Shown here: piece after piece, positions 51,387 through 60,136 of the stretch | Position numbering within the stretch: position 1 is the first letter of the stretch | Layout of the letters: every line of letters begins with the position of its first letter | NCBI GenBank assembly: GCA_002314755.1 | Contig: DCHC01000041.1 | Location: 1-64,000 of the forward strand | Length of the DNA: 64,000 nt | From: Faecalibacterium sp. UBA1762 | GTDB lineage: Bacteria > Bacillota > Clostridia > Oscillospirales > Ruminococcaceae | Reading direction: 5' to 3' | Notes under the pieces: generated by a model | The model's database searches: none | What the model was told of the DNA's origin: nothing | What the model saw: only the letters and a program-made list of their open reading frames with translations | Program-made: the position numbers and the translations under genes

Positions 51387-52518
51387 AATGTATTTTTTCA
51401 AACAGCTCATGGGGTTGATGCCGGTATACGCTCAGTACAATACCAATGCACAAATACAGCATGGTTACACTGGTACCACCTGCCGAGAAAAACGGCAAAG
51501 TGACGCCGATAACCGGTAAAAGCAGCAGGTTCATTCCCAAATTTATCACCGTCTGTGCCAGAATTACGGCAAAAACACCCACACAAATATAAGTTCCCAG
51601 TGTATCCGCCGCCTGCAGGCCGGTCTTGATAGTTCTGATACAGATAGAGAGCAACAACAGAATCACCAACATGGAACCAATAAAGCCCAAACACTGACTG
51701 ATATAGGAAAAAAAGAAATCATTGTAAGCCAGCGGAACATAGTAATGATCTCCGCTGAAAAGTCCCCTGCCTGTAATCTGACCGGAACCGATTGCAATTT
51801 TACCCCGCAGCTGCTGATACAACACGCGGGCATATTCCTCATCTTCCTGATGAAAAAGCGCCACAACCCGCTCACGCTGATAATTTTCCAATCTGGGCCA
51901 CAACAATGGCAGCGCAATACCTGCCCCCACAATACCGACTGCGATGTATTTCCAGCTTAAACCTGCGGCGAACAGCATGCTGATGCCGATCGCCAAAAAG
52001 ATCAATACTGTACCGTCATCTCCCTGCAGGTGAATGATTCCCGCCGGTACCGCCATGTGCGCAAGTGCCAACAACAGCTGTCCCGGTCGGTTCAGGTCCT
52101 CCTTTACCGTATACAGGTGCAGCGCAAAAGTAACGATAAAGCTTATTTTTGCCAGCTCGCTAGGTTGCAAAGACATGCCCATGGGCAGCTTCAGCCACGC
52201 CTTATTGGTCGTATCCAGGGGGCTGTACCCAATAACAAAGGTCAACATGACCAGCGCCCAGCTGGCAGCTGCGTGAAGCGGCCAGAGATGCGCCAACAGA
52301 TGATAATCAATAAAGGACAACCCGATAGAAAGCGCTAACCCCAAAAAGGAGGCTCCCCCCTGCACAATGGCAACGCGGTAGCTAACACCGTCCGTATTGT
52401 TTTGTAAGAATGTACACCAGGATAGCAGCCCCATCACCGAAATGGTACTGCATGCAGCACACAGGGACAGATACAACCAATCCAATCGGCGCATTTTATA
52501 CGGTTTTAACGCTTTCAC
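51385..52518 (-). CDS. rodA: RodA/FtsW/SpoVE family peptidoglycan polymerase
   Basis: A 377-residue SEDS protein with about ten helices, a glycosyltransferase that polymerises lipid II. SLQPSELAKISFIVTFAL is the SEDS signature, DDGTVLIFLAIG contains the conserved acidic region, and LPVIGVTLPFFSAGGTS is the C-terminal landmark. The form (TNKAWLKLP..GMSLQPSE) is closer to RodA than FtsW. I place the start at the GTG at 52518 because GAGGAGG lies twelve bases upstream; the ATG at 52494 is an alternative. Single gene, no mre genes near. Confidence 0.87.
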   Translation of the reverse strand: MKALKPYKMRRLDWLYLSLCAACSTISVMGLLSWCTFLQNNTDGVSYRVAIVQGGASFLGLALSIGLSFIDYHLLAHLWPLHAAASWALVMLTFVIGYSPLDTTNKAWLKLPMGMSLQPSELAKISFIVTFALHLYTVKEDLNRPGQLLLALAHMAVPAGIIHLQGDDGTVLIFLAIGISMLFAAGLSWKYIAVGIVGAGIALPLLWPRLENYQRERVVALFHQEDEEYARVLYQQLRGKIAIGSGQITGRGLFSGDHYYVPLAYNDFFFSYISQCLGFIGSMLVILLLLSICIRTIKTGLQAADTLGTYICVGVFAVILAQTVINLGMNLLLLPVIGVTLPFFSAGGTSVTMLYLCIGIVLSVYRHQPHELFEKIH

Positions 52519-52724
52519 TGTTGCAGCTATCCTCCTCGGTAATTGTACTTTTTTCCGCATTTTTAACCGGTATTTTAACCAGTATATCATATTTTCTTTT
52601 TTTTGAAAAGGTCTGCTGTCTTCTGTTTTTACAGGAAAAAACTGTCATAGCTGCAAAAATTCCTTTTCATCCCCTGCAAAATATGTTATACTTAATCGAA
52701 GTATGACAGAAAAGAGGAACCGGT

Positions 52725-53141
52725 ATGGTTGTGACCGTTGCATCTGTGCAGGAGACACAAGCCTTTGCTGAGCAACTGGCGCATTGGCTGCGGCCCGGCT
52801 GTTTTTTGGCATTTCGCGGCGGATTGGGTGTTGGAAAAACCACCTTCTGTACCGGTCTCGCAAAAGGGCTGGGCTGCACAGATCCGGTTTCCAGCCCGAC
52901 CTTCTCTATTGTCAACTACTATCGGGGGACCACCCCCTTGGCGCATTTTGACATGTATCGCATTCAGACTGCGGAGGATCTACAAACTACCGGTTTTTTT
53001 GATTATCTGGACGCCGGTGCCGTCGTCGCCGCCGAATGGAGTGAAAATGTTTCTGCATTAACCGGCGAGGCAGATGTCACTGTGACCATCGAACGGATAG
53101 ATGACTGTACAAGAAAAATTACTGTGGAGGGTTTGGACTGA
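52725..53141 (+). CDS. tsaE: tRNA threonylcarbamoyladenosine synthesis ATPase TsaE
   Basis: A 138-residue P-loop ATPase required with TsaB and TsaD for the t6A modification of ANN-decoding tRNAs. Walker A FRGGLGVGKTTF, SSPTFSIVNYY, HFDMYRIQTAEDL and VVAAEWSENV are the family blocks. Start at an ATG behind AAGAGGAA. The usual partner tsaB follows, but with a 156-base gap that folds into several hairpins. Confidence 0.95.
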   Translation: MVVTVASVQETQAFAEQLAHWLRPGCFLAFRGGLGVGKTTFCTGLAKGLGCTDPVSSPTFSIVNYYRGTTPLAHFDMYRIQTAEDLQTTGFFDYLDAGAVVAAEWSENVSALTGEADVTVTIERIDDCTRKITVEGLD

Positions 53142-53163
53142 CAACCCGCTGTAAGATGTTCCC

Positions 53164-53268
53164 CCATCGGGTCCTGCTACCCCGTGGAAAGATCATACAC
53201 CGTTACAGTAACAGGCTTTTGAATGAACCTATAACGGTGGAGGGGTACAGTTACCCTTCCTCTTTTTT
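53164..53268 (+). promoter_or_regulatory. Structured leader with terminator between tsaE and tsaB
   Basis: Three stems in 105 bases: CCA-CGGG/CCCG-TGG (53164-53187), CACCGTTA/TAACGGTG (53198-53239) and GGAGGGGTA/TACCCTTCC (53239-53260) followed by TCTTTTTT, a clear intrinsic terminator. GTAAC at 53208-53212 could pair with GTTAC inside the terminator, which would allow antitermination. It ends 30 bases before tsaB. It does not match a riboswitch class that I know. Confidence 0.6.
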
Positions 53269-53297
53269 GAGAGATTGTAAAAGGGAGATAAGAGGCA

Positions 53298-54020
53298 ATG
53301 ACGGTTTTGGGGTTGGATTCCTGTGCAAAAACAGCCGGCGTGGCGGTGGTGCAAAATGGCAAGCTATTGTACGAAACCTATCTTGCCACCGGTTTCACCC
53401 ATAGCGAAACGCTGCTGCAAATAATACAAAACGCCCTGCATTTAACCCGCCTTGTACCGGCCGATATTCATGCTTATGCCGTCTGTGCCGGTCCGGGCAG
53501 CTTTACGGGGTTACGTATCGGTATGTCTTTGATAAAGGGCTTGGCGGATGCCGCCGAAACGCCCTGTGTACCGATTTCCAGTCTGGAAGCGTTCGGCTTT
53601 GGTTGCGATTGTCCCGGAATTATTGTTCCTGCCATGGACGCCCGACGCGGCGAGGTATATTCTGCTGCTTTTCTGCGGGACGCAGGGAATTTCCAACGAC
53701 TCAGTCCGGATGCTGCCGTTTCCGCCCAGACAGCGCTGGATACAGGACTGCATTTTTCGAAAGAATACCGGCTACCGCTCACCCTTTTGGGGGACGGCGC
53801 TGCCCTTTTGGAAAAAGCTGCTGCTATACAGAATGTCGCCGTTTCTGTCCTACCGGAAAGAACCCGCTGCCGTGCAGCCGCTGCCGCCGCCGAAATGGGT
53901 TATTCTGCCGTGCTGGCCGGCAAAACGGTCAGTGCCGCCGCGCTTCGACCGGACTATCACCGTCTGTGCCAGGCAGAGCGTGAACGCGCCGAAAAGCTGG
54001 CAAACACCCATTCCCTGTAA
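53298..54020 (+). CDS. tsaB: tRNA threonylcarbamoyladenosine synthesis protein TsaB
   Basis: A 240-residue ASKHA-fold protein that scaffolds TsaD in t6A synthesis. VLGLDSCAKTAGVAVVQNGK opens it, FTHSETLLQIIQNAL and AVCAGPGSFTGLRIGMSLIKGL are the family hallmarks, and DARRGEVYSAAF follows. Start behind AAGGGAGATAAGAGG. The rimI-tsaD genes often found next are absent; rpiB and upp follow instead. Confidence 0.94.
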   Translation: MTVLGLDSCAKTAGVAVVQNGKLLYETYLATGFTHSETLLQIIQNALHLTRLVPADIHAYAVCAGPGSFTGLRIGMSLIKGLADAAETPCVPISSLEAFGFGCDCPGIIVPAMDARRGEVYSAAFLRDAGNFQRLSPDAAVSAQTALDTGLHFSKEYRLPLTLLGDGAALLEKAAAIQNVAVSVLPERTRCRAAAAAAEMGYSAVLAGKTVSAAALRPDYHRLCQAERERAEKLANTHSL

Positions 54021-54122
54021 GCTTCATTGTCCGGTTCTGTATTTGCTGCCGCCATATCGGCAAGGCCGCCTTTTTTGACCGGACACTGTCCCTATACTAT
54101 ATTCGATAAGGAGTTGTTAAGT

Positions 54123-54560
54123 ATGAAAGTTGCATTCGGTGCAGACCATGGTGGTTACCTGTTAAAGGAAGAGGTAAAAAAACATTTGGACGAACGCGGT
54201 ATACCCTATGAGGATTTTGGTTGCTTTTTGGAAGAAAGTGTGGATTATCCCGATATGGCAGTGCCGCCCTGCAAAGCGGTTTTGGCAGGCGAGTGTGATT
54301 TAGCCCTGTTATTCTGCGGTACCGGTGTAGGGATCAGCATGGCAGCCAATAAAATCAAAGGAATCCGTGCCTGCTGTTGCTCCGATGTTTTCAGCGCAAA
54401 ATATACCCGTTTACACAACAATGCCAACGCCCTGTGTCTGGGCGGCAGAGTGGTCGGCCCCGGCCTCGCCTGTGAGCTGGTGGATGTTTTTCTAGACAGC
54501 GAATTTGAGGGCGGTCGACATCAGCGCCGCGTTGATAAGGTTATGGCATTGGAGAAATAA
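54123..54560 (+). CDS. rpiB: Ribose 5-phosphate isomerase B
   Basis: A 145-residue LacA/RpiB-family enzyme that interconverts ribose 5-phosphate and ribulose 5-phosphate. MKVAFGADHGG has the substrate Asp8-His9, FCGTGVGIS the catalytic Cys66, and TRLHNNANALCLGGRVVG the usual distal part. Start at the ATG behind AAGGAG. Its product feeds PRPP, used by the next gene upp, and the transketolase pair is elsewhere in the window. Confidence 0.94.
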   Translation: MKVAFGADHGGYLLKEEVKKHLDERGIPYEDFGCFLEESVDYPDMAVPPCKAVLAGECDLALLFCGTGVGISMAANKIKGIRACCCSDVFSAKYTRLHNNANALCLGGRVVGPGLACELVDVFLDSEFEGGRHQRRVDKVMALEK

Positions 54561-54626
54561 GCTTTTCCACTAAAAAGTCCGTATTATGGTAACCCATTTT
54601 TTATAAAAACAAAGGAGAATATTCGT

Positions 54627-55259
54627 ATGAGCAACACAGTGTTTATTGCAGACCATCCCCTGGTGAAGCACAAAATTTCTCACCTGCGCGACAAAAAAAC
54701 TGGTACCAAGGAATTTAAAGAGCTGGTAAGCGAAATTGCCACCCTGTTGTGCTACGAGGCTACCCGCGATCTGCCCACTGAGAATGTTTCCGTTGAGACC
54801 CCCATCACTGCAGCCGAAGTACCCATGCTATCCGGCCGTAAGCTGGCATTGGTTCCCATTCTGCGTGCAGGTTTGGGTATGGTTGACGGCATGCTGACCC
54901 TGTTGCCTGCAGCAAAAATCGGTCATATCGGTCTGTATCGCAACGAGGAGACCCTGGAACCCGTCGAGTACTACTGCAAGCTGCCCGCTGACATCCACGA
55001 GCGTGAAGTGATTGTACTGGACCCCATGCTGGCCACCGGCGGCAGCGCCTGCGATGCCATTACACAAATCAAAAAACGGGGTGCAAAGCACATCAAATTT
55101 ATCTGCATCATCGCTGCCCCCTGCGGTTTGGAGCGTCTGCAGAAAACGCACCCCGATGTAGACATCTACATTGGTCAGCTGGATGATCACCTGAACGAGA
55201 ACGGCTATATTGTCCCCGGTCTGGGCGATGCCGGTGACCGTATTTTCGGTACAAAATAA
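54627..55259 (+). CDS. upp: Uracil phosphoribosyltransferase
   Basis: A 210-residue salvage enzyme making UMP from uracil and PRPP. The PRPP loop LDPMLATGGSACDAI, the uracil-binding end GYIVPGLGDAGDRIFGTK and LVPILRAGLGMVDGM are all conserved. ATG behind AAAGGAG. Codon choice is biased toward strongly expressed codons compared with its neighbours. A small membrane-protein gene follows after 12 bases. Confidence 0.97.
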   Translation: MSNTVFIADHPLVKHKISHLRDKKTGTKEFKELVSEIATLLCYEATRDLPTENVSVETPITAAEVPMLSGRKLALVPILRAGLGMVDGMLTLLPAAKIGHIGLYRNEETLEPVEYYCKLPADIHEREVIVLDPMLATGGSACDAITQIKKRGAKHIKFICIIAAPCGLERLQKTHPDVDIYIGQLDDHLNENGYIVPGLGDAGDRIFGTK

Positions 55260-55271
55260 AACGGTGGTCTT

Positions 55272-55529
55272 ATGAAAAATATCTTTCGTATACTGCTTTC
55301 CACTGTGGTTACCGCCGCAATACTGTGGGTGCTTGCCTACACACGGTTTTATTATATCAGCGAAAGCACCTTAGGTGACACCGTGGATCATGTGATACTG
55401 TTGTCCTTGACCGTTCTTGCCGGTTTGACAGTTTTGCTGTACCTGCGCAGTTGCTTTTCACTGATCTTTCAAATCATCCGCCACCATATTCACCGTAAAG
55501 CAAAGCCTGCCACATCCGGAAAGCCCTAG
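55272..55529 (+). CDS. Small two-helix membrane protein, unknown function
   Basis: An 85-residue protein with two membrane segments (about 4-24 and 40-60) and a basic cytoplasmic tail rich in His, Arg and Lys (IIRHHIHRKAKP). I do not recognise the family. It begins 12 bases after upp, so it is probably cotranscribed, and is followed by a terminator. Confidence 0.65.
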   Translation: MKNIFRILLSTVVTAAILWVLAYTRFYYISESTLGDTVDHVILLSLTVLAGLTVLLYLRSCFSLIFQIIRHHIHRKAKPATSGKP

Positions 55530-55564
55530 TAAGAAATTTTTCATAACCTGTAAACCGTAAAACG

Positions 55565-55612
55565 CCCGACGGGACTCACTGTTACACAATGATTTCCCGC
55601 CGGGTTTTGTTT
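55565..55612 (+). terminator. Terminator of the upp unit
   Basis: CCCGACGGGA/TCCCGCCGGG (one mismatch), 20-base loop, then TTTTGTTT. Confidence 0.8.
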
Positions 55613-55638
55613 CAGTCCGCGTCTTCGCTCTGTTTTAA

Positions 55639-55842
55639 TCAGTTTTCATAGTCACACTCTTTACCCAACAGTGGGATACAGCAGACCGCTGCAATACCTA
55701 CCAGAATATAGATAATGCGGCCAACCCAGTTAAAACCACCGCAGATCCAATTGACCAGATTAAAATTGAAAAGCCCTACCAGTCCCCAGTTCAGTCCACC
55801 AATGATTACCAGACACAAACAGATTTTATAAAAGGTTGACAT
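55639..55842 (-). CDS. DUF378 small membrane protein
   Basis: A 67-residue protein with two helices and the DUF378 pattern: LCLVIIGGLNWGLVGLFNFN, then a Gly-rich turn and IIYILVGIAAVCCI. Function of the family is unknown. ATG behind AAAGGAGAG. A single gene convergent with the upp unit. Confidence 0.85.
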   Translation of the reverse strand: MSTFYKICLCLVIIGGLNWGLVGLFNFNLVNWICGGFNWVGRIIYILVGIAAVCCIPLLGKECDYEN

Positions 55843-55968
55843 TTTTTCTCTCCTTTCGGTGATAATTGCGGCTTACCCTACCGCCGGACTGCAATGGTAG
55901 TATGTGTTGTTTTTTCAATTTTATAACTGCGGTATTATTACACATTTTTTCGGAGGGCTTACCCTATC

Positions 55969-56850
55969 ATGGAAATATTAACTGTGCATGCCCCTGCCAA
56001 GGTCAATTTGTCCCTGGCGGTACGCGGTATTCGTCCTGACGGCTACCATGAGCTGGATATGCTGATGCAGGCGGTCAGCCTGTATGAAACCGTCATTCTG
56101 CAAAAAGCCAAGGCCATTAGTCTAATCTGCCGCAGCGCAGATGGTGCACTTGCGGCGGATATTCCTACGGACAGCCGCAACCTCGCCTTTCGTGCCGCCC
56201 AGCTCTTTTTTAAAAAAGCCGGTATTCCCGGCGGTGTGCAGCTGGAAATCATTAAAGCGGTTCCCTCTCAGGCCGGTATGGCAGGCGGCAGCGCAGATGC
56301 AGCCGGCGTTCTGTGGGGTTTAAACGTCCTTTACGGCACGAATTTTTCCCTAAGCAACCTATGTGAATGGGGTTCTGATCTGGGAAGCGATGTACCGTTT
56401 TGCCTTATCGGCGGCACCGCCCGGGTCAAGGGCAGAGGGGAGCTGGTGAAGCCACTTTCCCCTTTGACCGGCTGCTTTTTGGTTGCTGTTATGCCACCAC
56501 AGGGCGTCAGCACCCCTGTCGGTTTTGCCCGTTACGATGCTTCTCCTATGCCGGTACAGCCAGATGTAGACCGCTGCGCCGCGGCCATCTGCCGACAAGA
56601 GCTTTCTGAAGTTTTCACCTCGGCAGGCAACGCTTTGCAGCAGGCCTGTTCCGGACCGGATACTGCCAACATCTTACATACTCTGCAGCTTTCCGGTGCC
56701 AAAGCCCAGTTATTGACCGGTACCGGTGCCGTATGCTACGGTTTGTTTGACCGGGAGGATACTGCCCGCTCCGCTGCCGCCCTTTTGTCACAAAAATATC
56801 CTCGGACCTATTTTCTGCAACCGGAAAGCCGGGGTCCCCACTGCATTTGA
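55969..56850 (+). CDS. ispE: 4-diphosphocytidyl-2-C-methyl-D-erythritol kinase
   Basis: A 293-residue GHMP kinase of the MEP isoprenoid pathway, phosphorylating CDP-methylerythritol. APAKVNLSLAVRGIRPDGYH is the N-terminal signature, SQAGMAGGSADAAG the ATP-binding glycine loop, and GSDVPFCLIGGTARVKGRGE the third motif. Start behind CGGAGGG. Single gene. The MEP pathway is typical for Clostridia. Confidence 0.95.
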   Translation: MEILTVHAPAKVNLSLAVRGIRPDGYHELDMLMQAVSLYETVILQKAKAISLICRSADGALAADIPTDSRNLAFRAAQLFFKKAGIPGGVQLEIIKAVPSQAGMAGGSADAAGVLWGLNVLYGTNFSLSNLCEWGSDLGSDVPFCLIGGTARVKGRGELVKPLSPLTGCFLVAVMPPQGVSTPVGFARYDASPMPVQPDVDRCAAAICRQELSEVFTSAGNALQQACSGPDTANILHTLQLSGAKAQLLTGTGAVCYGLFDREDTARSAAALLSQKYPRTYFLQPESRGPHCI

Positions 56851-57030
56851 GCAAACTGCGAAACCGACAAAACCTAAAAGCACCTAAATATTCCGCGCAA
56901 AATACCCCTGTGCAAACCGTACAGAATGTGGTAAGATATACATGTATATCGGCAAGCTTTCCCAGTTAGCCGATCAATTGGGTGTTCATACTTTGGCACC
57001 CATATTCAGAAAAAGGAGGAGAATGAATCC

Positions 57031-59871
57031 GTGAAAGATATCATTCGAGAGTTCAAAACGCTGGACCTGCGCGAGTACACCTCTGTCCCCTTCTGGAGCT
57101 GGAACAACCAGCTGTGCGATGAAGAGCTGATTGCTCAGATTCACGCTATGAAGGACGCCGGCATCATGGGCTTTACTATGCATGCCCGTACCGGCTTAAA
57201 GGTGCCCTACCTGTCCGAAGAATGGTTCCATTACATTGAAGTCTGCCTGAACGAGGCCGCTAAGCTGGGTATGCATGCCCTTGTGTACGATGAAAACGGA
57301 TGGCCTAGCGGCTTTGTCGGCGGCAAGCTGCTGTCTGATCCGGAAAACCTGGCACAGTATCTGCGCTATGAGGTCAAGGACAGCTTTGACGCCACCGCTT
57401 TCGGTGTTTACACTGTGACCGACGGCGTTGCCCAGCGCATAGAGGCCCCCAGCGCTGACGCAAACGCATACCACTGTGTCTATCTGAAAAGCAGCCCTGC
57501 CAACACCGACATCTTGAACCCCAGGGTGATGGATCAGTTTATCAACGACACCTACGAGGAATACTATCGCCGTTTCGGTGACCGTTTCGGTAAGGAGCTG
57601 CTGGGCTTTTTCACTGATGAGCCCCAGTACTACCGCTACGAGACCCCGTACACCCGGGTTGCTGCCCCTGTCTGGGCAGAGCGGTACGGCAGCGACATCC
57701 GTGACGGTCTGGTATACCTGTTTATTCTCAGTGAAGCCGGTTACGAGTTCCGTACCCGTTACTACAGTCTGATGAATGAATTGTATACCACCAACTATTA
57801 TAAACGCCTGTTTGACTGGTGTACCGATCACAACTGCGTCTTTACCGGCCACAGTATCGAAGAGTCCAGTCTGAACATGCAGATGTGGGGCGGCGCTGCC
57901 TGCACCCCCTCTTACGAGTATGAGACCTGGCCCGGTATTGACCACCTGGGTCGCTTCCCTGCAGCACGGCTTTCCGCCAAGCAGATTGGTAGTGCCGCTC
58001 AGCAGCTGGGTAAAAAGCATGTCCTGACTGAGACCTACGGCTGCTCCGGATGGGATGCCACCCCCCGTGAGCTGCGCTGCATCGGCGACGCCCAGTATGT
58101 GCGCGGCGTCAACCTAATGTGCCAGCATCTGTCCAGCTACAGCCTGAAGGGTCAAGGCAAACTGGATCATCCGCCGTGTTTCTCCCGACATATGACCTGG
58201 TGGAGCGAGTACAAGCAGTTCAATGAATATTTTGACCGTTTGGGTTATCTGGTTGCCAACAGCAAGGATATTGTCAATGCCGTTGTCATCAACCCCATGG
58301 CAAGCGTCTATTTGGACTATCTGCGTTTGGACGAGCAGTATGTCGCCGACCTGGATGCCAAGCTGATCGAGCTTCAGGACGCGTTGACCGATCACTGTGT
58401 CAGTTATCACCTGGCAGATGAGACCGTCATGGCAAAATACGGCAAGGTCGAAAACGGTAAGTTTTGTGTCGGCGCCTGCAGCTATAACAGCGTTATTTTG
58501 CCCTACTGCCGTAGCCTGTCTGCTTCTACCAAAGCTTTGCTGCAGCAGTTTGTCGCGGCCGGCGGCCATGTCTATCTGTTTGACGGAGTTCCTGCCTATA
58601 CCGGCGGTATTTCCGATGACTACAGCTTCTTAAACGAAACCTTGGCTGACAGCTTTGAGACCATCGCTTCTGCCGAGGCTCTGCCCATCCGCAGCGAGGG
58701 AAAAATTCAATTTGCCAACCGCATTGGTGACGGCTACCATATGGTATTTGTGGTAAATGAGACCGATAAGGATGCCTTCTTCACCCTGCCGGGGGGCAAG
58801 TTTGTCAAGGCTGACCTGAATGCCCTGACCGTAGAAAAGGCAGAAAGCAGTTACAAGCTGGAAGCCGGTAAGTCCATGCTCTTCTTTAAGGATTATCCCT
58901 GCGGTCTGTTTGGCGTACGCCGGGCACGTAGCTACGCCGACGGCGAGATTGATATCACCCCGGAGTTCCGGTTTGAAAACGGCAATGACAACGTCACCAT
59001 TCTGGACTATGTCAGCATCAGCAAAAACGGTGTCGATTTTGATGAGCCCCACTACATTTACGAGGTATTTGAGCGGCTGGTCAAGGAGGACTACCAGGGT
59101 GAGTTGTGGGTAAAGTATCATTTTACGGTGAAAAACAAGCCCAGCCGGGTCAAACTGCTTTGTGAACAGAACGATCAAAAGTGGTTCAAGCTGAACGGTA
59201 CTGAAATTCAACCTGATCAGAGCGCGTTCGATATCTTCTATCAGGAGGCCCAAATTGCCGGGCTGCTGCAGGAGGGCGACAATGATCTGGTCTACCAGGT
59301 GAAATGGTGGCAGGACCCCAATGTCCGATATGCTCTATTTGACCCGGAGGCAACCGAAAGTCTGCGCAACTGTCTTGCTTTTGACACCGAGATCGAGCCG
59401 GTGTTCCTGATTGGTGACTTTAAGCTTGACGGGGACCGTGCCTTGATTACCGATGATAGTGCTGTCCGGCTGCAGGATATCCCCGGCAGCGGTTATAAGC
59501 ACTTCTGCGGCTCCAAAACCTTTACCGCCCGTATCACCGCCGAAAAGGCCCACGCTCTGTTGACCCTGGACGGCCGTTATATGGTTTGCGGTGTCAAGGT
59601 GAACGGCATTTCCGTCGGCTCCAGCGTGCTGGACAACACCGTTGCTCTGACGCTGAACAAGGGCGAGGAAAATATCGTAGAGCTGACCGTTACCTCCAGT
59701 CTGCGCAACATGTTCGGACCCCATCACATGGGTTGCGAACCAGCCGGTGTCAGCCCGATCTGCTTTACCATGCGCGGCGGTTGGGAAAACGGTGAAAACC
59801 CCGATTACCATCCCGACTACAACACGGTTCCCTTTGGTCTGACCGGTGTGACCCTGCGGTATGAGAAATAA
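57031..59871 (+). CDS. Large glycoside hydrolase-like protein (GH106-related)
   Basis: A 946-residue cytoplasmic protein without signal peptide. The first part resembles GH106 alpha-L-rhamnosidases and related barrels: PFWSWNNQLCDEELIAQI, AGIMGFTMHARTGL and LVYDENGWPSGFVGGK. Candidate catalytic acids are the Glu in GFFTDEPQYY and in LTETYGCSGWD. The central part (about 400-560) has a GATase-like look and the C-terminus (about 760-946) jelly-roll modules similar to galactose-binding domains. Start is a GTG, twelve bases after AAAAGGAGGA. A mini-frame ATG-AAT-CCG-TGA (57023-57034) overlaps the start. Substrate unknown; a deoxysugar or uronate glycan is plausible. Confidence 0.7.
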   Translation: MKDIIREFKTLDLREYTSVPFWSWNNQLCDEELIAQIHAMKDAGIMGFTMHARTGLKVPYLSEEWFHYIEVCLNEAAKLGMHALVYDENGWPSGFVGGKLLSDPENLAQYLRYEVKDSFDATAFGVYTVTDGVAQRIEAPSADANAYHCVYLKSSPANTDILNPRVMDQFINDTYEEYYRRFGDRFGKELLGFFTDEPQYYRYETPYTRVAAPVWAERYGSDIRDGLVYLFILSEAGYEFRTRYYSLMNELYTTNYYKRLFDWCTDHNCVFTGHSIEESSLNMQMWGGAACTPSYEYETWPGIDHLGRFPAARLSAKQIGSAAQQLGKKHVLTETYGCSGWDATPRELRCIGDAQYVRGVNLMCQHLSSYSLKGQGKLDHPPCFSRHMTWWSEYKQFNEYFDRLGYLVANSKDIVNAVVINPMASVYLDYLRLDEQYVADLDAKLIELQDALTDHCVSYHLADETVMAKYGKVENGKFCVGACSYNSVILPYCRSLSASTKALLQQFVAAGGHVYLFDGVPAYTGGISDDYSFLNETLADSFETIASAEALPIRSEGKIQFANRIGDGYHMVFVVNETDKDAFFTLPGGKFVKADLNALTVEKAESSYKLEAGKSMLFFKDYPCGLFGVRRARSYADGEIDITPEFRFENGNDNVTILDYVSISKNGVDFDEPHYIYEVFERLVKEDYQGELWVKYHFTVKNKPSRVKLLCEQNDQKWFKLNGTEIQPDQSAFDIFYQEAQIAGLLQEGDNDLVYQVKWWQDPNVRYALFDPEATESLRNCLAFDTEIEPVFLIGDFKLDGDRALITDDSAVRLQDIPGSGYKHFCGSKTFTARITAEKAHALLTLDGRYMVCGVKVNGISVGSSVLDNTVALTLNKGEENIVELTVTSSLRNMFGPHHMGCEPAGVSPICFTMRGGWENGENPDYHPDYNTVPFGLTGVTLRYEK

Positions 59872-59902
59872 TCAATTACCGTATCTGACCTCTTAATTTC
59901 TG

Positions 59903-59939
59903 CCGGGAGACGGTATTCCGTCTCCCGGTTTTCTTTTTT
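59903..59939 (+). terminator. Terminator of the GH106-like gene
   Basis: Perfect CCGGGAGACGG/CCGTCTCCCGG stem, TATT loop, TTTTCTTTTTT tail. Confidence 0.95.
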
Positions 59940-60045
59940 CATACTTCTCATTCAACCCTTTTTGCATATTTTTACTTTTTATACAATTAATGTGCTATTT
60001 CTTCTTGATTTTTTCGTTTTTTCTGCAAGTTATTGCATATAAAGG

Positions 60046-60074
60046 TTGACAATTCCTGCATATTCTTTTATAAT
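60046..60074 (+). promoter_or_regulatory. Consensus promoter of the amino acid transporter operon
   Basis: TTGACA, 17-base spacer, TATAAT, then a 63-base leader containing CACCGGCAATCTGCCGGTG, a perfect small hairpin. Confidence 0.88.
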
Positions 60075-60136
60075 ACTATATATAGACAAAATTCACCGGC
60101 AATCTGCCGGTGAAAAAACAAAAGAGGTTAACCGTT

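Noticed and set aside
53164..53268. T-box or known riboswitch before tsaB
   Set aside because: No T-box sequence (AGGGTGG-type) or conserved core of a known class is present; kept only as an unclassified leader.
53156..53404. Plus-strand frame of 82 codons between tsaE and tsaB
   Set aside because: It crosses the hairpins and terminator and runs into tsaB in another frame; no ribosome site.
57196..58020. Minus-strand frame of 274 codons opposite the GH106-like gene
   Set aside because: Antisense artefact in a GC-rich gene; no ribosome site.
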